Below are positions 42,432-52,338 of a stretch of 64,000 nucleotides of DNA, piece by piece. The position numbers and the translations under genes were made by a program. Where the stretch lies: positions 2,852,001 to 2,916,000 of the forward strand of contig NC_017506.1 of assembly GCF_000166295.1 (NCBI RefSeq). Reading direction: 5' to 3'. Each line of letters begins with the position of its first letter. Positions within the stretch are counted from its first letter, which is position 1. The notes under the pieces were generated by a model. The model saw only the letters and a list, made by a program, of their open reading frames with translations. It was not told where the DNA came from and did no database searches. The stretch comes from Marinobacter adhaerens HP15. GTDB lineage: Bacteria; Pseudomonadota; Gammaproteobacteria; Pseudomonadales; Oleiphilaceae.

Positions 42432-42965
42432 ATGGCCATCGCAACTCGCCCCGAAAAACAGCCGAATGCAGACGGGTTTACGCTGATCGAACTGGTTCTC
42501 GTCGTTGTCATTCTTGGAGTTCTGGCCGCCTTTGCACTGCCACGATTTTCGGACCTCTCAACCGATGCCCGCCTGGCGGCATTGGATTCACTGGAAGGCA
42601 CGATGAAAAGCACAATAGGAATAGTGAGAAGCAAAGCCTATGCACAGGGGCTGTCCCCAGCAGCCAGCAATCCCGGCGGAATACAGACCAACTATGTAAT
42701 AGAAACTGAAGCGGGCCGCTCGGAAGTCGACTGGCGCAACCTGTGCCCAGAAAGCCGCGCCGAGGCGGATGATACGCTAACAATGCTTGATTACATCTCG
42801 GTGGACGCCAACGATTCCTCCCTGGAGACCTTCGTCGACAACCAGTACACCCGTGTAGGGTTTTCTTTGCCTGCAGGATCTGGCGCGGGCCCCGGCTGCT
42901 ATGTCGAATACGATTCCTTCGGCGATCCGGAATGCACGGTGACCCAGATAACCTCGGAATGCTGA
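42432..42965 (+). CDS. MSHA/type II-like pseudopilin, orphan
   Basis: 177 residues from ATG 42432 (the in-frame TTG at 42399 is also possible). Short leader then the prepilin peptidase site ADG-FTLIELVLVVVILG with Glu at +5, so a class III signal and an N-terminal helix. The globular part has a cysteine pair at the C-terminus (GPGCYVEY and TSEC). Resembles MshA-type or GspG-type minor pilins. No assembly ATPase, secretin or peptidase gene is near, so it must use machinery encoded elsewhere. Confidence 0.8.
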   Translation: MAIATRPEKQPNADGFTLIELVLVVVILGVLAAFALPRFSDLSTDARLAALDSLEGTMKSTIGIVRSKAYAQGLSPAASNPGGIQTNYVIETEAGRSEVDWRNLCPESRAEADDTLTMLDYISVDANDSSLETFVDNQYTRVGFSLPAGSGAGPGCYVEYDSFGDPECTVTQITSEC

Positions 42966-42999
42966 CACACGTCTTATCCAAAAATCGGTTGAATGCAGC

Positions 43000-43374
43000 C
43001 TACTTTACCAAGCCTGAACGGGGCACAAGGCACGCCATCGCCGTGAGCGAAACATCCCGGAAAGTCGCCTCTGAAGCAACAACACTCGGGAATCGATCAT
43101 AAAGCATCCGGCGGCAAGTAGAGGTTCTTGCCTCGGCTTTTTCGACGCAATCAGCGTGAACCTTCGTGCCACTGCCCTCGCCCGTGGCGTCTGAACAGAA
43201 GTCCGGAATCTGGGTGAAAATCCAGTCGACTGCGGCACTGAGTTCCACAGGATTGGCCCGGAGATTGGTCAGGCGGTTTGCATCGATGGGGTCGGGCTGT
43301 TCACGGGTCTGGTCCCATAGAACAAACAGCAGGGCGGCAGATACCAGTACAACAGTGACCGTGGGAAACTTCAT
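43000..43374 (-). CDS. Unknown membrane-anchored protein
   Basis: 124 residues from ATG 43374 (AAAAGG seven bases upstream); an upstream ATG at 43413 has no RBS. One N-terminal hydrophobic segment (FPTVTVVLVSAALLFVLW), then a soluble domain with several cysteines (DFCSD, ADCVEK, STCRRM, AMACLV) that could pair. Export by this segment, probably to the periplasm, is inferred. No family recognised. Convergent with the pseudopilin. Confidence 0.55.
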   Translation of the reverse strand: MKFPTVTVVLVSAALLFVLWDQTREQPDPIDANRLTNLRANPVELSAAVDWIFTQIPDFCSDATGEGSGTKVHADCVEKAEARTSTCRRMLYDRFPSVVASEATFRDVSLTAMACLVPRSGLVK

Positions 43375-43538
43375 GGGCGCCTTTTCAATCCGGTGAATCA
43401 GATCGCCGATCATAAACGCTCAGGCATCTGCTGTCCCGGTTTCCTATACTTATCTGGATTTCAACCAAATGGGCTTTCCAAGGAAAGCGCCCTGCCAATC
43501 AGACAACCCTGTCGCTCAAGCCAAAAGGAGTTTTGCAA

Positions 43539-44108
43539 ATGACCACACTGATCGTTGGTCTCATTCTGTTTCTGGGCGTGCATTCGCTTTCAATCATAAA
43601 CGAGCCCCTGCGCAACCGACTGAACGCGTCCATGGGCGAAGGAGCCTTCAAAGGACTGTATTCCGTGGTGTCCCTCGTCGGTCTGGTTCTGATCGTCTGG
43701 GGTTACGGCGCCGCCCGGATGGATCCGACGCTGATCTACATGCCGCCCGCCTGGCTCAAGCATGTGGCCTTCCTGCTTCTGGTGCCTGTGTTCCCTTTGC
43801 TGTTTGCCACCTACCTCCCGGGAAAGATCAAGGCAAAACTGAAGCACCCCATGCTCATTGCCGTCAAACTTTGGGCTCTGGCTCACCTTCTGGCGAACGG
43901 GATGCTCCACGACCTTCTGCTGTTCGGCTCCTTCCTTGCCTGGGCGGTAGCCGACCGGATATCCATGAAGCGCAGAACCCAGCGCGCCATCACCACGTTG
44001 CCAGCCACCAAAGCTAATGACGTCATTGCGATCGTTGGCGGCCTTGCCGTGTATGTGGTTATGGTGGTGTGGGCCCACCAGTGGCTCTTTGGCGTGTCGC
44101 CGGCCTGA
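43539..44108 (+). CDS. nnrU: NnrU family membrane protein
   Basis: 189 residues from ATG 43539 with AAGGAG ahead. Five to six helices with GVHSLSIINEPLRNRL, GEGAFKGLYSVVSLVGLVLI, GYGAAR and HLLANG: the NnrU signature. NnrU is required for nitrite or nitric oxide reduction in some denitrifiers, though its biochemical role is unknown; Marinobacter and relatives carry it also outside nnr clusters. The 3' end lies 20 bases from a convergent gene. Confidence 0.88.
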   Translation: MTTLIVGLILFLGVHSLSIINEPLRNRLNASMGEGAFKGLYSVVSLVGLVLIVWGYGAARMDPTLIYMPPAWLKHVAFLLLVPVFPLLFATYLPGKIKAKLKHPMLIAVKLWALAHLLANGMLHDLLLFGSFLAWAVADRISMKRRTQRAITTLPATKANDVIAIVGGLAVYVVMVVWAHQWLFGVSPA

Positions 44109-44128
44109 TTGACCGGCGCTCACCTGGA

Positions 44129-45094
44129 CTAGAGGCCCTGGGCCCCGCGGCGCAACCAGTCGTGCACGAACGCAAGCTTGCGCTGCGCCGTTTCGGACAG
44201 GACAAACGGATACAGGTCAGACAGTCCCATGGAGCGGTTCACATGGTTAACCCGGATGGCCAGTGACGCAGCAACATTGATCAGCATGGCCGTGTCGGGC
44301 TCCGAGTAGGGATCCCACCCCTGTCTCGGCACCTCGGGCGAGGTCAGACCGGATGACACCAGGCTGTCGGTGATGTCCGTCAGGTGCAGCAGGTGTGCCG
44401 CAGTCTCCGCCCAGTCCTCGTGCGGGTGTGCCGAGGCGTAGCTGGTGAGATAGAACAGCCTCCAGTCTTCCGGCGGACCTTTGTGATAGTGATGTTCAAG
44501 GGCCGCCGGATAATCGGCGCGTTCATCACCAAACATCTCCCGGAACGCATCCAGAAAGTCTTCACGCAAGCTCAGGCGCCACCAGAGCATATGGGCGATT
44601 TCATGGCGCATATGGCCGACCATGGTTCGATAGGGTTCGTCCAGGGCCTGCCGTCGGGTGGCACGAACCACGGGATCCGCCTCTGCGACGCTGATGGTTA
44701 CCACGCCGTTCGCGTGCCCCATGGCAACCGGGGTCAGCCCCTCGGCCAACATGTGGAAAACCGGGCGCGTGCCCGGATCCTCAGGGCGAAACCAGTGCCA
44801 ACGGCCGAGGTTGTCCAGCACCCAGCGCTTGGAGGCTTCTGTCTCGGCCCAATTGGGCATGGCGTTAGGAATATTGGGGTCGGGCGCCAGAGCAGTCATC
44901 GCGCAGGAACGACAGAAGGCCCCCTGTTCAGGCGCAATCCAGTTGCAGCCGATGATGTCCCGGTTCGCGCAAAAGGGCGGCATCGGAACGAAAGACCTGG
45001 CCTGTGGATCGTACGCGACCGGTGTGCCCTGTGCCGTGGTGAGATTGTCAAACCACAGATTTCCGGAACCAACCGGGTTGGAAAAAACCTTCAT
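44129..45094 (-). CDS. Putative zinc-binding metallopeptidase (Peptidase_Mx-like)
   Basis: 321 residues. Early part has four cysteines that can bind metal (FCANRDIIGCNW, AFCRSCAM). The middle has GHMRHEIAHMLWWRL, an HExxH metallopeptidase motif, with a second block ASAHPHEDWAETAAHLLH giving the third ligand. This matches the putative zinc peptidase family PF15887. No signal peptide. Substrate unknown. Confidence 0.85.
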   Translation of the reverse strand: MKVFSNPVGSGNLWFDNLTTAQGTPVAYDPQARSFVPMPPFCANRDIIGCNWIAPEQGAFCRSCAMTALAPDPNIPNAMPNWAETEASKRWVLDNLGRWHWFRPEDPGTRPVFHMLAEGLTPVAMGHANGVVTISVAEADPVVRATRRQALDEPYRTMVGHMRHEIAHMLWWRLSLREDFLDAFREMFGDERADYPAALEHHYHKGPPEDWRLFYLTSYASAHPHEDWAETAAHLLHLTDITDSLVSSGLTSPEVPRQGWDPYSEPDTAMLINVAASLAIRVNHVNRSMGLSDLYPFVLSETAQRKLAFVHDWLRRGAQGL

Positions 45095-45209
45095 AGAGCT
45101 GGTGCTCCTCTTGAACGGCAGTAAGCTCGAAAATGTGTTGCCGTTCTTCCGAACCTATACCCTATAGACAAGGAACACCAGCCAGACTACCAAATCGACC
45201 GGGTATCAC

Positions 45210-45836
45210 TTACACGCTGATCACCATATCGCCGTAATCAAAGCGCACTTTCGGTAAGCCTGAACTTCGGTCACGGGCACTGCGGTAACCCAAAGCAACG
45301 ATGGCAGTAGTCTCAAGGCCCAGTTTTGCCAGTCCAAGTACGTCATCGTAGGCTTGGTGATCGAAACCGGTCATCGGGCAGCTATCTACTCGCATTGAAG
45401 CTGCCGCAGTGAGCAGGGTCCCCAGGGCAATATAGGCCTGCTGGTGCGCCCACACCCGCTTTTCTTCTCGGGATTTGGCTGCAAGCGCCTCTTTCATGTG
45501 CGCCACATAGCCGGAGATATCCTGGGCAGGTACGTCGCGGGTTTTCACAAACTGCGTGACATACCTGTCGACCGTGTGGTCACCAATATCCGTTTGCGCC
45601 GCAAAAACAATCAAGTGAGAGCAGTCCAACACTTTCTGTTGGCCAAAAGAGTAGGCCAGCAAATCCTGCCGAACCGACTTGCTCTCGACAACCAGAATTT
45701 TATAGGGCTGCAGTCCATAAGAAGAGGCGCTCTTGCGAGCCGCATCAACCAGTGTTTCCACCGTATGGGCACCAAGCTTCTCGGGCGAAAATTCGCGGAC
45801 GGCGTAACGCCAGTCCAGGGCTTCGTGAATGTTCAT
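45210..45836 (-). CDS. Nitroreductase family protein (NfsB-like)
   Basis: 208 residues. FMN-binding RYAVREFSPEKLG at the N-terminus, then RKSASSYGLQPYKILVVES and the C-terminal GYRSARD region, as in NfsB. An NAD(P)H-dependent oxidoreductase acting on nitroaromatics or quinones; the natural substrate is unknown. Ends and starts are close to the downstream cyclase gene (35 bases), so they probably form one unit with the regulator beyond. Confidence 0.9.
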   Translation of the reverse strand: MNIHEALDWRYAVREFSPEKLGAHTVETLVDAARKSASSYGLQPYKILVVESKSVRQDLLAYSFGQQKVLDCSHLIVFAAQTDIGDHTVDRYVTQFVKTRDVPAQDISGYVAHMKEALAAKSREEKRVWAHQQAYIALGTLLTAAASMRVDSCPMTGFDHQAYDDVLGLAKLGLETTAIVALGYRSARDRSSGLPKVRFDYGDMVISV

Positions 45837-45871
45837 AGTGAAATCTCCAGTAAAGAATCAAAGACCGGCGA

Positions 45872-46861
45872 TTAACGAGTAGAGGTATAGGGTATTGCAA
45901 TGGGCCGCAACGGCGCGGCGTCTCCGCCACGAATCTTTAGGGGTGTTCCAATAAACGCGAACTCGTACACCTTGTCTTCTGCCAGCTGCTCCAGGTTGAC
46001 CAGTTCCATAATCGTTACTCCTTGCTGTGCCAGCAGGTAGGTGTGCACGGGCACGTAGTTTTCGCTGTCTTCGGAAGGAAATGCCTCAAAGCTGAGATTG
46101 TCAGCACCCAGCGACAATGCCTGTCTGTCTCCGGCCAAATAGCGCGCCGCATCCATTCCCAGCCCGGGCGCATTGGTCATAAAGCGGCTTCCATCGCTGT
46201 AATGCCGCATGCGGCCGGTGCGAATCAGCACCACGTCTCCCGGGGCAATATCGGTCCCCTGAACGGTCAACGTGTATTTGATATCTTCCCGCGTAATTCG
46301 ATAGCCGGGCGAAAGCTCGTCAAGGCCTTTTGCCGCCGGAATATCCAGCAGCACGCCCCGGGCAATAATCGGCGGCAGTTTCTCAACGCCTGTCCGATTC
46401 CAACCCCGGTCGCCCAAATGCTCATCAGCGGAAAAATGATTCCAGACTTTGCCGTTCAGGCCGAAATGATTGAGCGCGTCAATATGGGTACCGGTATGCG
46501 CATACATGGAAAACGCTGAGCCGGTATAACTGACATGCGCGTTCATCTTGTCGCCTACCGACATAGGGTCGTCCACCTGGGTGCCTTTAGGGGTATGGGT
46601 CATCCACATCTGGAAATGTGGATCCCCTGCTGCCTGCCAACTGGGCATCCCGATGTAATACTCGACACTCAGGTCATAGGTTTTCTCTGGGTTCAGGTTA
46701 TCGAGCGCCGCTTTTCGCGATTCCGGGGTGATCATGTTCAGGCGGCCAATTTCATCATTCGGCCCCCAGGGGCTCGAAGCCACATCAGCGCCCAACACAA
46801 TGGCCGGTGCCAGAATAGTGGCAAGAAAGGTGGATTGGAAAATTGCAGTGCGATGGTTCAT
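45872..46861 (-). CDS. Cyclase family protein (kynurenine formamidase-like), exported
   Basis: 329 residues from ATG 46861 (GGAGG ten bases upstream). A signal peptide precedes the cyclase fold, which has the metal motif MYAHTGTHIDALNHF. Members hydrolyse amides or esters such as N-formylkynurenine; export to the periplasm is unusual but present here. Together with the nitroreductase and the LysR gene upstream it may form a detoxification unit. Confidence 0.85.
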   Translation of the reverse strand: MNHRTAIFQSTFLATILAPAIVLGADVASSPWGPNDEIGRLNMITPESRKAALDNLNPEKTYDLSVEYYIGMPSWQAAGDPHFQMWMTHTPKGTQVDDPMSVGDKMNAHVSYTGSAFSMYAHTGTHIDALNHFGLNGKVWNHFSADEHLGDRGWNRTGVEKLPPIIARGVLLDIPAAKGLDELSPGYRITREDIKYTLTVQGTDIAPGDVVLIRTGRMRHYSDGSRFMTNAPGLGMDAARYLAGDRQALSLGADNLSFEAFPSEDSENYVPVHTYLLAQQGVTIMELVNLEQLAEDKVYEFAFIGTPLKIRGGDAAPLRPIAIPYTSTR

Positions 46862-46995
46862 AGAGTTGCCTCCTTCAGGTTGAAGTAGCAACTCTAGGGG
46901 TGCGTAAACGCCCAAAAAACAGACTGAACAGAACTATATATTTTCCAAAACGGAAACAATAAAGGAAAGAAAGAAGATTAGCCGCGAGATTGCCG

Positions 46996-47892
46996 CTATT
47001 CCCAGTACGGCTTCTCTCCCAGATGCTGATCGAGGTGATCAAGTAGCAGACGGACTTTCGTGGGTTGCTTACGCCCGGGTGGGAAAAGGGCAAATACAGT
47101 GTAGGGTTCGGGTGGATAGTCGGGAAGCAGAGGAATCAAGGAGCCTGATTCAATATCTTCCTGCACCAAAAAGCGTGGGAGGTAACCGATACCAGCCCCA
47201 CTCAAAAGACTCTGGCGGATTGCCAGACTGCTGTCTGTTCGAAAGTTGCCACTGACCATAACTTCCTGATCACCGAGCTTCCAAACCCTCGGCCTGTCAT
47301 GGAGAGTAAACGTCAAGCAATTATGCCCGGCCAGATCCGATGGGGCATGAACCTCCGGGACATCCTTCAGATACTCTGGTGATGCACAAACGATGTTCCT
47401 GGACTTTCTGAGTGGTCTGGCCATCAGGCTCGAATCCGCCAGGGAACTGCGAACCCGGATGGCGATATCAACGCCCTGCTCCACCAGATCGACCATCCGA
47501 TCGCTGAGCTGCAAATCGATATCGATCTCGGGAAAGCGGTTCAGAAAACTGTCGATAGCCTCTGAGATGTGGGTCAGCCCGAAAGACATTGGCACATTCA
47601 GCCTTATTGTCCCCTTTGGCTCCGCCTGAAACCCTCTTGCCTCCAGTTCTGCGTCTTCCAGTTCATCCAAAAGGGCTTGGGTACGCTTGAGAAAGGCAAA
47701 CCCCGCATCGGTCAGGTTCATTCGGCGAGTGGTTCGGTTGATCAGCCTCGTATCCAGATCCCGCTCCAGAAAGGCAATGTGTTTGCTGACCGTCGCCGCA
47801 GTGATCTCCAGGTCATCCGCAGCCCGGGTAAAACTGCCCAGCTCCGCCACGCGCCTGAAGATGTTCATCGCTACCAGCTTGTCGGTGGCCAC
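46996..47892 (-). CDS. LysR family transcriptional regulator
   Basis: 298 residues. Winged helix about 5-64 (RVAELGSFTRAADDLEITAA, HIAFLERDLDTRLINRTTRR), CrgA-like effector domain with DIAIRVRSSLADS and CASPEYL. Upstream and divergent is an EamA carrier; downstream are the cyclase and nitroreductase, its likely targets. Confidence 0.9.
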   Translation of the reverse strand: MATDKLVAMNIFRRVAELGSFTRAADDLEITAATVSKHIAFLERDLDTRLINRTTRRMNLTDAGFAFLKRTQALLDELEDAELEARGFQAEPKGTIRLNVPMSFGLTHISEAIDSFLNRFPEIDIDLQLSDRMVDLVEQGVDIAIRVRSSLADSSLMARPLRKSRNIVCASPEYLKDVPEVHAPSDLAGHNCLTFTLHDRPRVWKLGDQEVMVSGNFRTDSSLAIRQSLLSGAGIGYLPRFLVQEDIESGSLIPLLPDYPPEPYTVFALFPPGRKQPTKVRLLLDHLDQHLGEKPYWE

Positions 47893-48014
47893 TGAACGCT
47901 CCTGATTATTTCCGATTTGGAAGAAGTATTGTTCGAATGCGCCCAGTTATCAACTTAATCAATTACGGCAAACTGGCTCACGTTAATGCCCCTCACAACC
48001 CGGAGCACTTAGTG

Positions 48015-48932
48015 ATGATAGCCTCTATGCAGCGTTCGCTTTTCCCGCCCCAGGCCGCAGTTTGGGGCCTCCTGCTGGCCAATGGATTCCTGATCGCCTT
48101 GATGCTGGCGCTGGCAAAAGCCGCAACATCCCAGGGTATGCCGGCCGTCACTTATGCTTTCTGGCAAACGCTTATTGCAGGATCCGTTCTGCTGGTATTC
48201 TCCCAGAAACGCCGCTCTCTGTTGGAACGTCGCCTGAGCCGCTATTTTCTTATCAGCGGTCTGACCGGCATCGCGGTCCCGAATGTCATCGGGTTTTATC
48301 TGGTGACAAAACTGGGGGCAGGATTCACGGGCATCATGTATGCCCTGCCACCAATATTTACGTTTCTGATCGCCACTGGCATGGGGCTCGAAAAACGCAG
48401 CTGGATCAAACTGGCCGGGCTATCGATTGCGGTCATTGCCTGCGCCTGGATCGTGCTGCAACGTCATTCTGAGATCAGCAGCCCGAACCTTCTCTGGTTC
48501 GCCATGGGCCTGATCATCCCAGCCATGCTGTCTATCGGTAACGTCTACCGTTCAGTGGCATGGCCTGATGCAGTAAAGCCCATGGTCCTCGCAGCAGGCA
48601 CATTGCTGGCTTCAGCTATGACACTTGGTCTGTTTGCAGGTCTGGCAGGGACGCCCATTTTTCCCGTAGGCACAGGATCTTACCTTCTTGGTATTGTCAT
48701 TCTGCAGGGCCTTTTAACTGCGCTGACCTACCTCTGCGCCTTTGAACTACAGCGTCGCTCCAATCCGGTTTTCTACAGTCAGCTCGGCGCAGTCGCCGCC
48801 ATGTTCGGGTTACTGATTGGCGTAATCTGGTTCAACGAGCGCTACTCAGTTGGCATCTGGCTTGGCGCCCTCGTGGTTATCCTGGGGCTCCGGATAAGCA
48901 ACAGAACGAAACCAACGAGCCCTGAAACCTGA
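48015..48932 (+). CDS. EamA family (DMT) transporter
   Basis: 305 residues from ATG 48015, with GGAG at 48002-48005; the frame extends back to 47937 but that start lacks an RBS. Ten helices, two EamA repeats, ending FNERYSVGIWLGALVVILG. Likely an exporter controlled by the divergent LysR gene. Substrate unknown. Confidence 0.85.
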   Translation: MIASMQRSLFPPQAAVWGLLLANGFLIALMLALAKAATSQGMPAVTYAFWQTLIAGSVLLVFSQKRRSLLERRLSRYFLISGLTGIAVPNVIGFYLVTKLGAGFTGIMYALPPIFTFLIATGMGLEKRSWIKLAGLSIAVIACAWIVLQRHSEISSPNLLWFAMGLIIPAMLSIGNVYRSVAWPDAVKPMVLAAGTLLASAMTLGLFAGLAGTPIFPVGTGSYLLGIVILQGLLTALTYLCAFELQRRSNPVFYSQLGAVAAMFGLLIGVIWFNERYSVGIWLGALVVILGLRISNRTKPTSPET

Positions 48933-49053
48933 GTCATCAAGCGCATTCATAACCAACCCTCAAACAAATTCATTTGCCTGATCCGGATGCCGTTTCTAGG
49001 ATGGTGGCTTCTGTCGCCCAAAATAAAAATCACACCCCGGGGAACAAGGCACC

Positions 49054-52000
49054 ATGACTTTTCGCTCCGTACTGATTGCCAATCGCGGCGAAATCGCGAT
49101 CCGCATTGCCCGAGCCTGCAGCGAACTGGGATTGCGGTCTGTGGCCGTATTCTCTGAAGACGACGACGCCAGCCTGCATACCCGTATGGCCGATGAGGCG
49201 GTGGCTTTAACGGGCCATGGCGTAAAGGCTTACCTGGATGGAGCGCAACTGATAGACGTCGCAAAGGCCCATGGCTGCGAGGCGATCCATCCTGGCTACG
49301 GATTCCTGGCGGAAAACGCCGGTTTTGCCCGCTCATGCGAACAGGCCGGGCTGATCTTTATTGGCCCTTCGCCCGACGTGTTGGAGGGGTTTGGTGACAA
49401 GTCGGCTGCCAGGGCCCTGGCAGAGCGCTGCGAGGTTCCCCTGATAAAGGGAATCAACAGATCGGTGAACCTCACCGAGGCCCGCGCCTTCCTGGACGAG
49501 CACGGGCCTCTGATGATCAAAGCGATTGCCGGTGGCGGCGGCCGCGGCATGCGGGCGGTTCACGCCGCAACAGAGCTCGATCAGGCCTTTCAGCGCTGCC
49601 AGTCCGAGGCTCAGGCGGCGTTTGGCAACGGCTCACTTTACGTTGAGCAGTTGATCGCTCGGGCAAGGCACATCGAAATCCAGATAGTCGGCGACGGTAC
49701 CGGAGCCGTCAGTCACCTCTGGGAGCGCGACTGCAGCCTGCAACGGCGAAATCAGAAGCTGATCGAGATTGCACCGAGTCCTTTACTGGACGCCTCGATT
49801 CGGGATGCCATGATCGACAGCGCCCTGAAACTGGCCGGCGCCGTTAACTACCGTGGTCTCGGCACCTTTGAGTTTCTGGTGGACGAGGATCACCCCGGCC
49901 ATTTCTATTTCATGGAAGCCAATCCCCGCATCCAGGTAGAGCACACCATCACCGAGGAGATCACCGGCGTTGATCTCGTTCAAACCCAGCTGCAATTGTT
50001 TGGCGGCCTAAGCCTCACTGATCTGGCTCTTGAGTCGGCCCCGCACGTGCGGGGCTTTGCGATTCAGGCGCGAATCAACAGCGAAACGCTCCACGCCGAT
50101 GGTCATGCCACCGCCGCTACCGGCACATTGAGCACCTACGAGCCACCGTCTGGCCCGGGTTTAAGGGTCGATGGCTACGGTTACGCCGGTTACACCATCA
50201 GCCCCTCGTTTGACTCTCTGCTCGCCAAGCTGGTTGCCCATGGTAGCGATTACCCTTCAACACTTCGGCGGCTTTATCGCGCCCTGTGCGAGTTCCGGCT
50301 AACCGGTGTCAGCAGCAATATTGGTCTGCTGCAAAATTTGGTCCGCCATTCCGGCGTGGAAACTTGGGCTGTTACCACCCGCTTTGTCGAAGACAACCTG
50401 AAACACTTGATCCCGGAAGCGACCAAAACCGCTCACCCGCACCTGCACTTTGGCAATGCATCTGCCTCAGCGGTCGAGGAAAGTCCCGGCGCCACCGCCG
50501 CGCCTGCGGGCACCATCGGTATTGAAGCGCCCAGTTCAGGCACGGTTGTCAGTATCGATGTGACACCAGGAGATTCCGTCGCCATCGGCGACCCGATTGC
50601 GGTGCTTGAAGCCATGAAAATGGAGTTTGTGGTCACGGCAACCAACTCCGGCATCATCCACACCGTTGTCGCAGAACCAGGGACAATGGTGAACGACGGG
50701 CAGGCACTGGTCTATCTGGAACCAGCCGACGTCGAGGCCGGCGGCATTCAGAATGAAGAGACGGTTGATCTGGAGTACATCCGGGCCGATCTCGCCGAGG
50801 TTCTGGAGCGTCATAACCTGCTGACTGACCAGCGCCGACCGGGCGCGGTCGCAAAGCGGCGTAAAACTGCTCAGCGAACCGCTCGTGAGAACGTTGAAGA
50901 CTTGCTCGACCCGGACAGCTTCAATGAATACGGAGCTCTTGCACTGGCGGCACAGCGACGCAGACGTTCGGCGGACAAACTGGCAGAAATGAGCCCGGCG
51001 GATGGCCTGATTACCGCCATTGGCACCGTAAACGCGCCCGAATTTGGCCCCGAAACCGGGCGTTGCGCCACCATGGCCTACGATTACACGGTGTTCGCAG
51101 GCACACAGGGGCTGACGAATCACCGCAAGGCAGACCGAATTCTCGCTCTGGCCGAGCAATGGCGAATCCCACTGGTTCTATTCGCGGAGGGCGGCGGGGG
51201 TCGCCCATCCGACACCGACGCCAACGGCGTTTCATTTCTGGACTGTCATACCTTTGTCGGCATGGCACGGCTCTCCGGCGTCGTGCCCACGCTCGGTATT
51301 GTGTCCGGCCGTTGCTATGCGGGCAACGCGGCGCTGCTTGGCTGCTGCGACACCATCATTGCCACCAGAGACGCCAATCTGGGGATGGCGGGACCCGCCA
51401 TGATCGAAGGCGGCGGCCTTGGGCGGTTCAGCCCGGAACAAGTGGGGCCGGTTTCCGTCATGGGGCCCAACGGTGTGATAGATGTCCTGGTCGAGGACGA
51501 AACTGAAGCGGTCAGTGTGGCGAAGAAATATCTGTCGTACTTTCAGGGCACGTTGGAAGACTGGCAGTGCGACGATCAACGACGGCTACGCCACCTGATT
51601 CCGGAAAACCGCATGCGGGTCTACGATATCCGTCAGGTTATCGAAACCCTGGCCGATCAGGACAGTGTCCTGGAACTCCGCAGCCAGTTTGCGCCAGGCC
51701 TGATCACGGCGCTGGTCCGTATTGAAGGTCGTCCCATGGGCCTGATCGCCAACAACCCGGCCCACCTGGGCGGAGCGGTCGATGCCAGCGCAGGCGACAA
51801 GGCTGCCCGCTTTATGCAGCTCTGTAACGCCCACGGCCTTCCGATCCTGTCACTGTGTGACACACCGGGCTTCATGGTGGGGCCTGACGCCGAAAAACAA
51901 GCCACCATTCGCCACATCTCGCGTATGTTCGTGGCGGCAGCCAAGCTCAATGTGCCTTTCTTCACCGTGATCCTGCGTAAGGCGTACGGTCTTGGCGCCC

Positions 52001-52329
52001 AGGCCATGGCAGCGGGCAGCATGCTCACCCCCTTCTTTACGGCCGCCTGGCCAAGCGGTGAGTTCGGGCCCATGGGCTGGGAAGGCGCCGTGCGCCTGGG
52101 CTTTGCCAAAGAACTGGCCGCCCAGCCTGATGAGGAATCAAGGCAGACGATGTTCGATACCCTGGTCGCCAAAGCCTATGAGCAGGGCAAGGCACTCAAC
52201 GTGGCCAGTTATCTGGAGATTGATGCGGTGATCGACCCGCAGGAAACGCGGGCGTGGTTGATACGCGGACTTAATTCCACTTCCGGCATTCAGTCTGGGG
52301 AAGGCGGGAAATTCGTCGATACCTGGTGA
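49054..52329 (+). CDS. Single-chain multidomain acyl-CoA carboxylase (LCC-type)
   Basis: 1091 residues carrying all parts of a biotin carboxylase in one chain. Biotin carboxylase about 1-450 (LIANRGEIAIRI, KAIAGGGGRGMR, EANPRIQVEHT); linker or BT domain; biotin carrier about 500-570 with the biotinylated lysine K522 in LEAMKME; carboxyltransferase about 600-1091 with AGTQGLTNHRKADRI and SLCDTPGFMVGPDAEKQ. The order BC-BCCP-CT in one chain fits the long-chain acyl-CoA carboxylase described from Mycobacterium avium; most bacteria split it. Substrate (acetyl-, propionyl- or longer acyl-CoA) is not decided by sequence here. Confidence 0.92.
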   Translation: MTFRSVLIANRGEIAIRIARACSELGLRSVAVFSEDDDASLHTRMADEAVALTGHGVKAYLDGAQLIDVAKAHGCEAIHPGYGFLAENAGFARSCEQAGLIFIGPSPDVLEGFGDKSAARALAERCEVPLIKGINRSVNLTEARAFLDEHGPLMIKAIAGGGGRGMRAVHAATELDQAFQRCQSEAQAAFGNGSLYVEQLIARARHIEIQIVGDGTGAVSHLWERDCSLQRRNQKLIEIAPSPLLDASIRDAMIDSALKLAGAVNYRGLGTFEFLVDEDHPGHFYFMEANPRIQVEHTITEEITGVDLVQTQLQLFGGLSLTDLALESAPHVRGFAIQARINSETLHADGHATAATGTLSTYEPPSGPGLRVDGYGYAGYTISPSFDSLLAKLVAHGSDYPSTLRRLYRALCEFRLTGVSSNIGLLQNLVRHSGVETWAVTTRFVEDNLKHLIPEATKTAHPHLHFGNASASAVEESPGATAAPAGTIGIEAPSSGTVVSIDVTPGDSVAIGDPIAVLEAMKMEFVVTATNSGIIHTVVAEPGTMVNDGQALVYLEPADVEAGGIQNEETVDLEYIRADLAEVLERHNLLTDQRRPGAVAKRRKTAQRTARENVEDLLDPDSFNEYGALALAAQRRRRSADKLAEMSPADGLITAIGTVNAPEFGPETGRCATMAYDYTVFAGTQGLTNHRKADRILALAEQWRIPLVLFAEGGGGRPSDTDANGVSFLDCHTFVGMARLSGVVPTLGIVSGRCYAGNAALLGCCDTIIATRDANLGMAGPAMIEGGGLGRFSPEQVGPVSVMGPNGVIDVLVEDETEAVSVAKKYLSYFQGTLEDWQCDDQRRLRHLIPENRMRVYDIRQVIETLADQDSVLELRSQFAPGLITALVRIEGRPMGLIANNPAHLGGAVDASAGDKAARFMQLCNAHGLPILSLCDTPGFMVGPDAEKQATIRHISRMFVAAAKLNVPFFTVILRKAYGLGAQAMAAGSMLTPFFTAAWPSGEFGPMGWEGAVRLGFAKELAAQPDEESRQTMFDTLVAKAYEQGKALNVASYLEIDAVIDPQETRAWLIRGLNSTSGIQSGEGGKFVDTW

Positions 52330-52338
52330 GCGGGGGCT

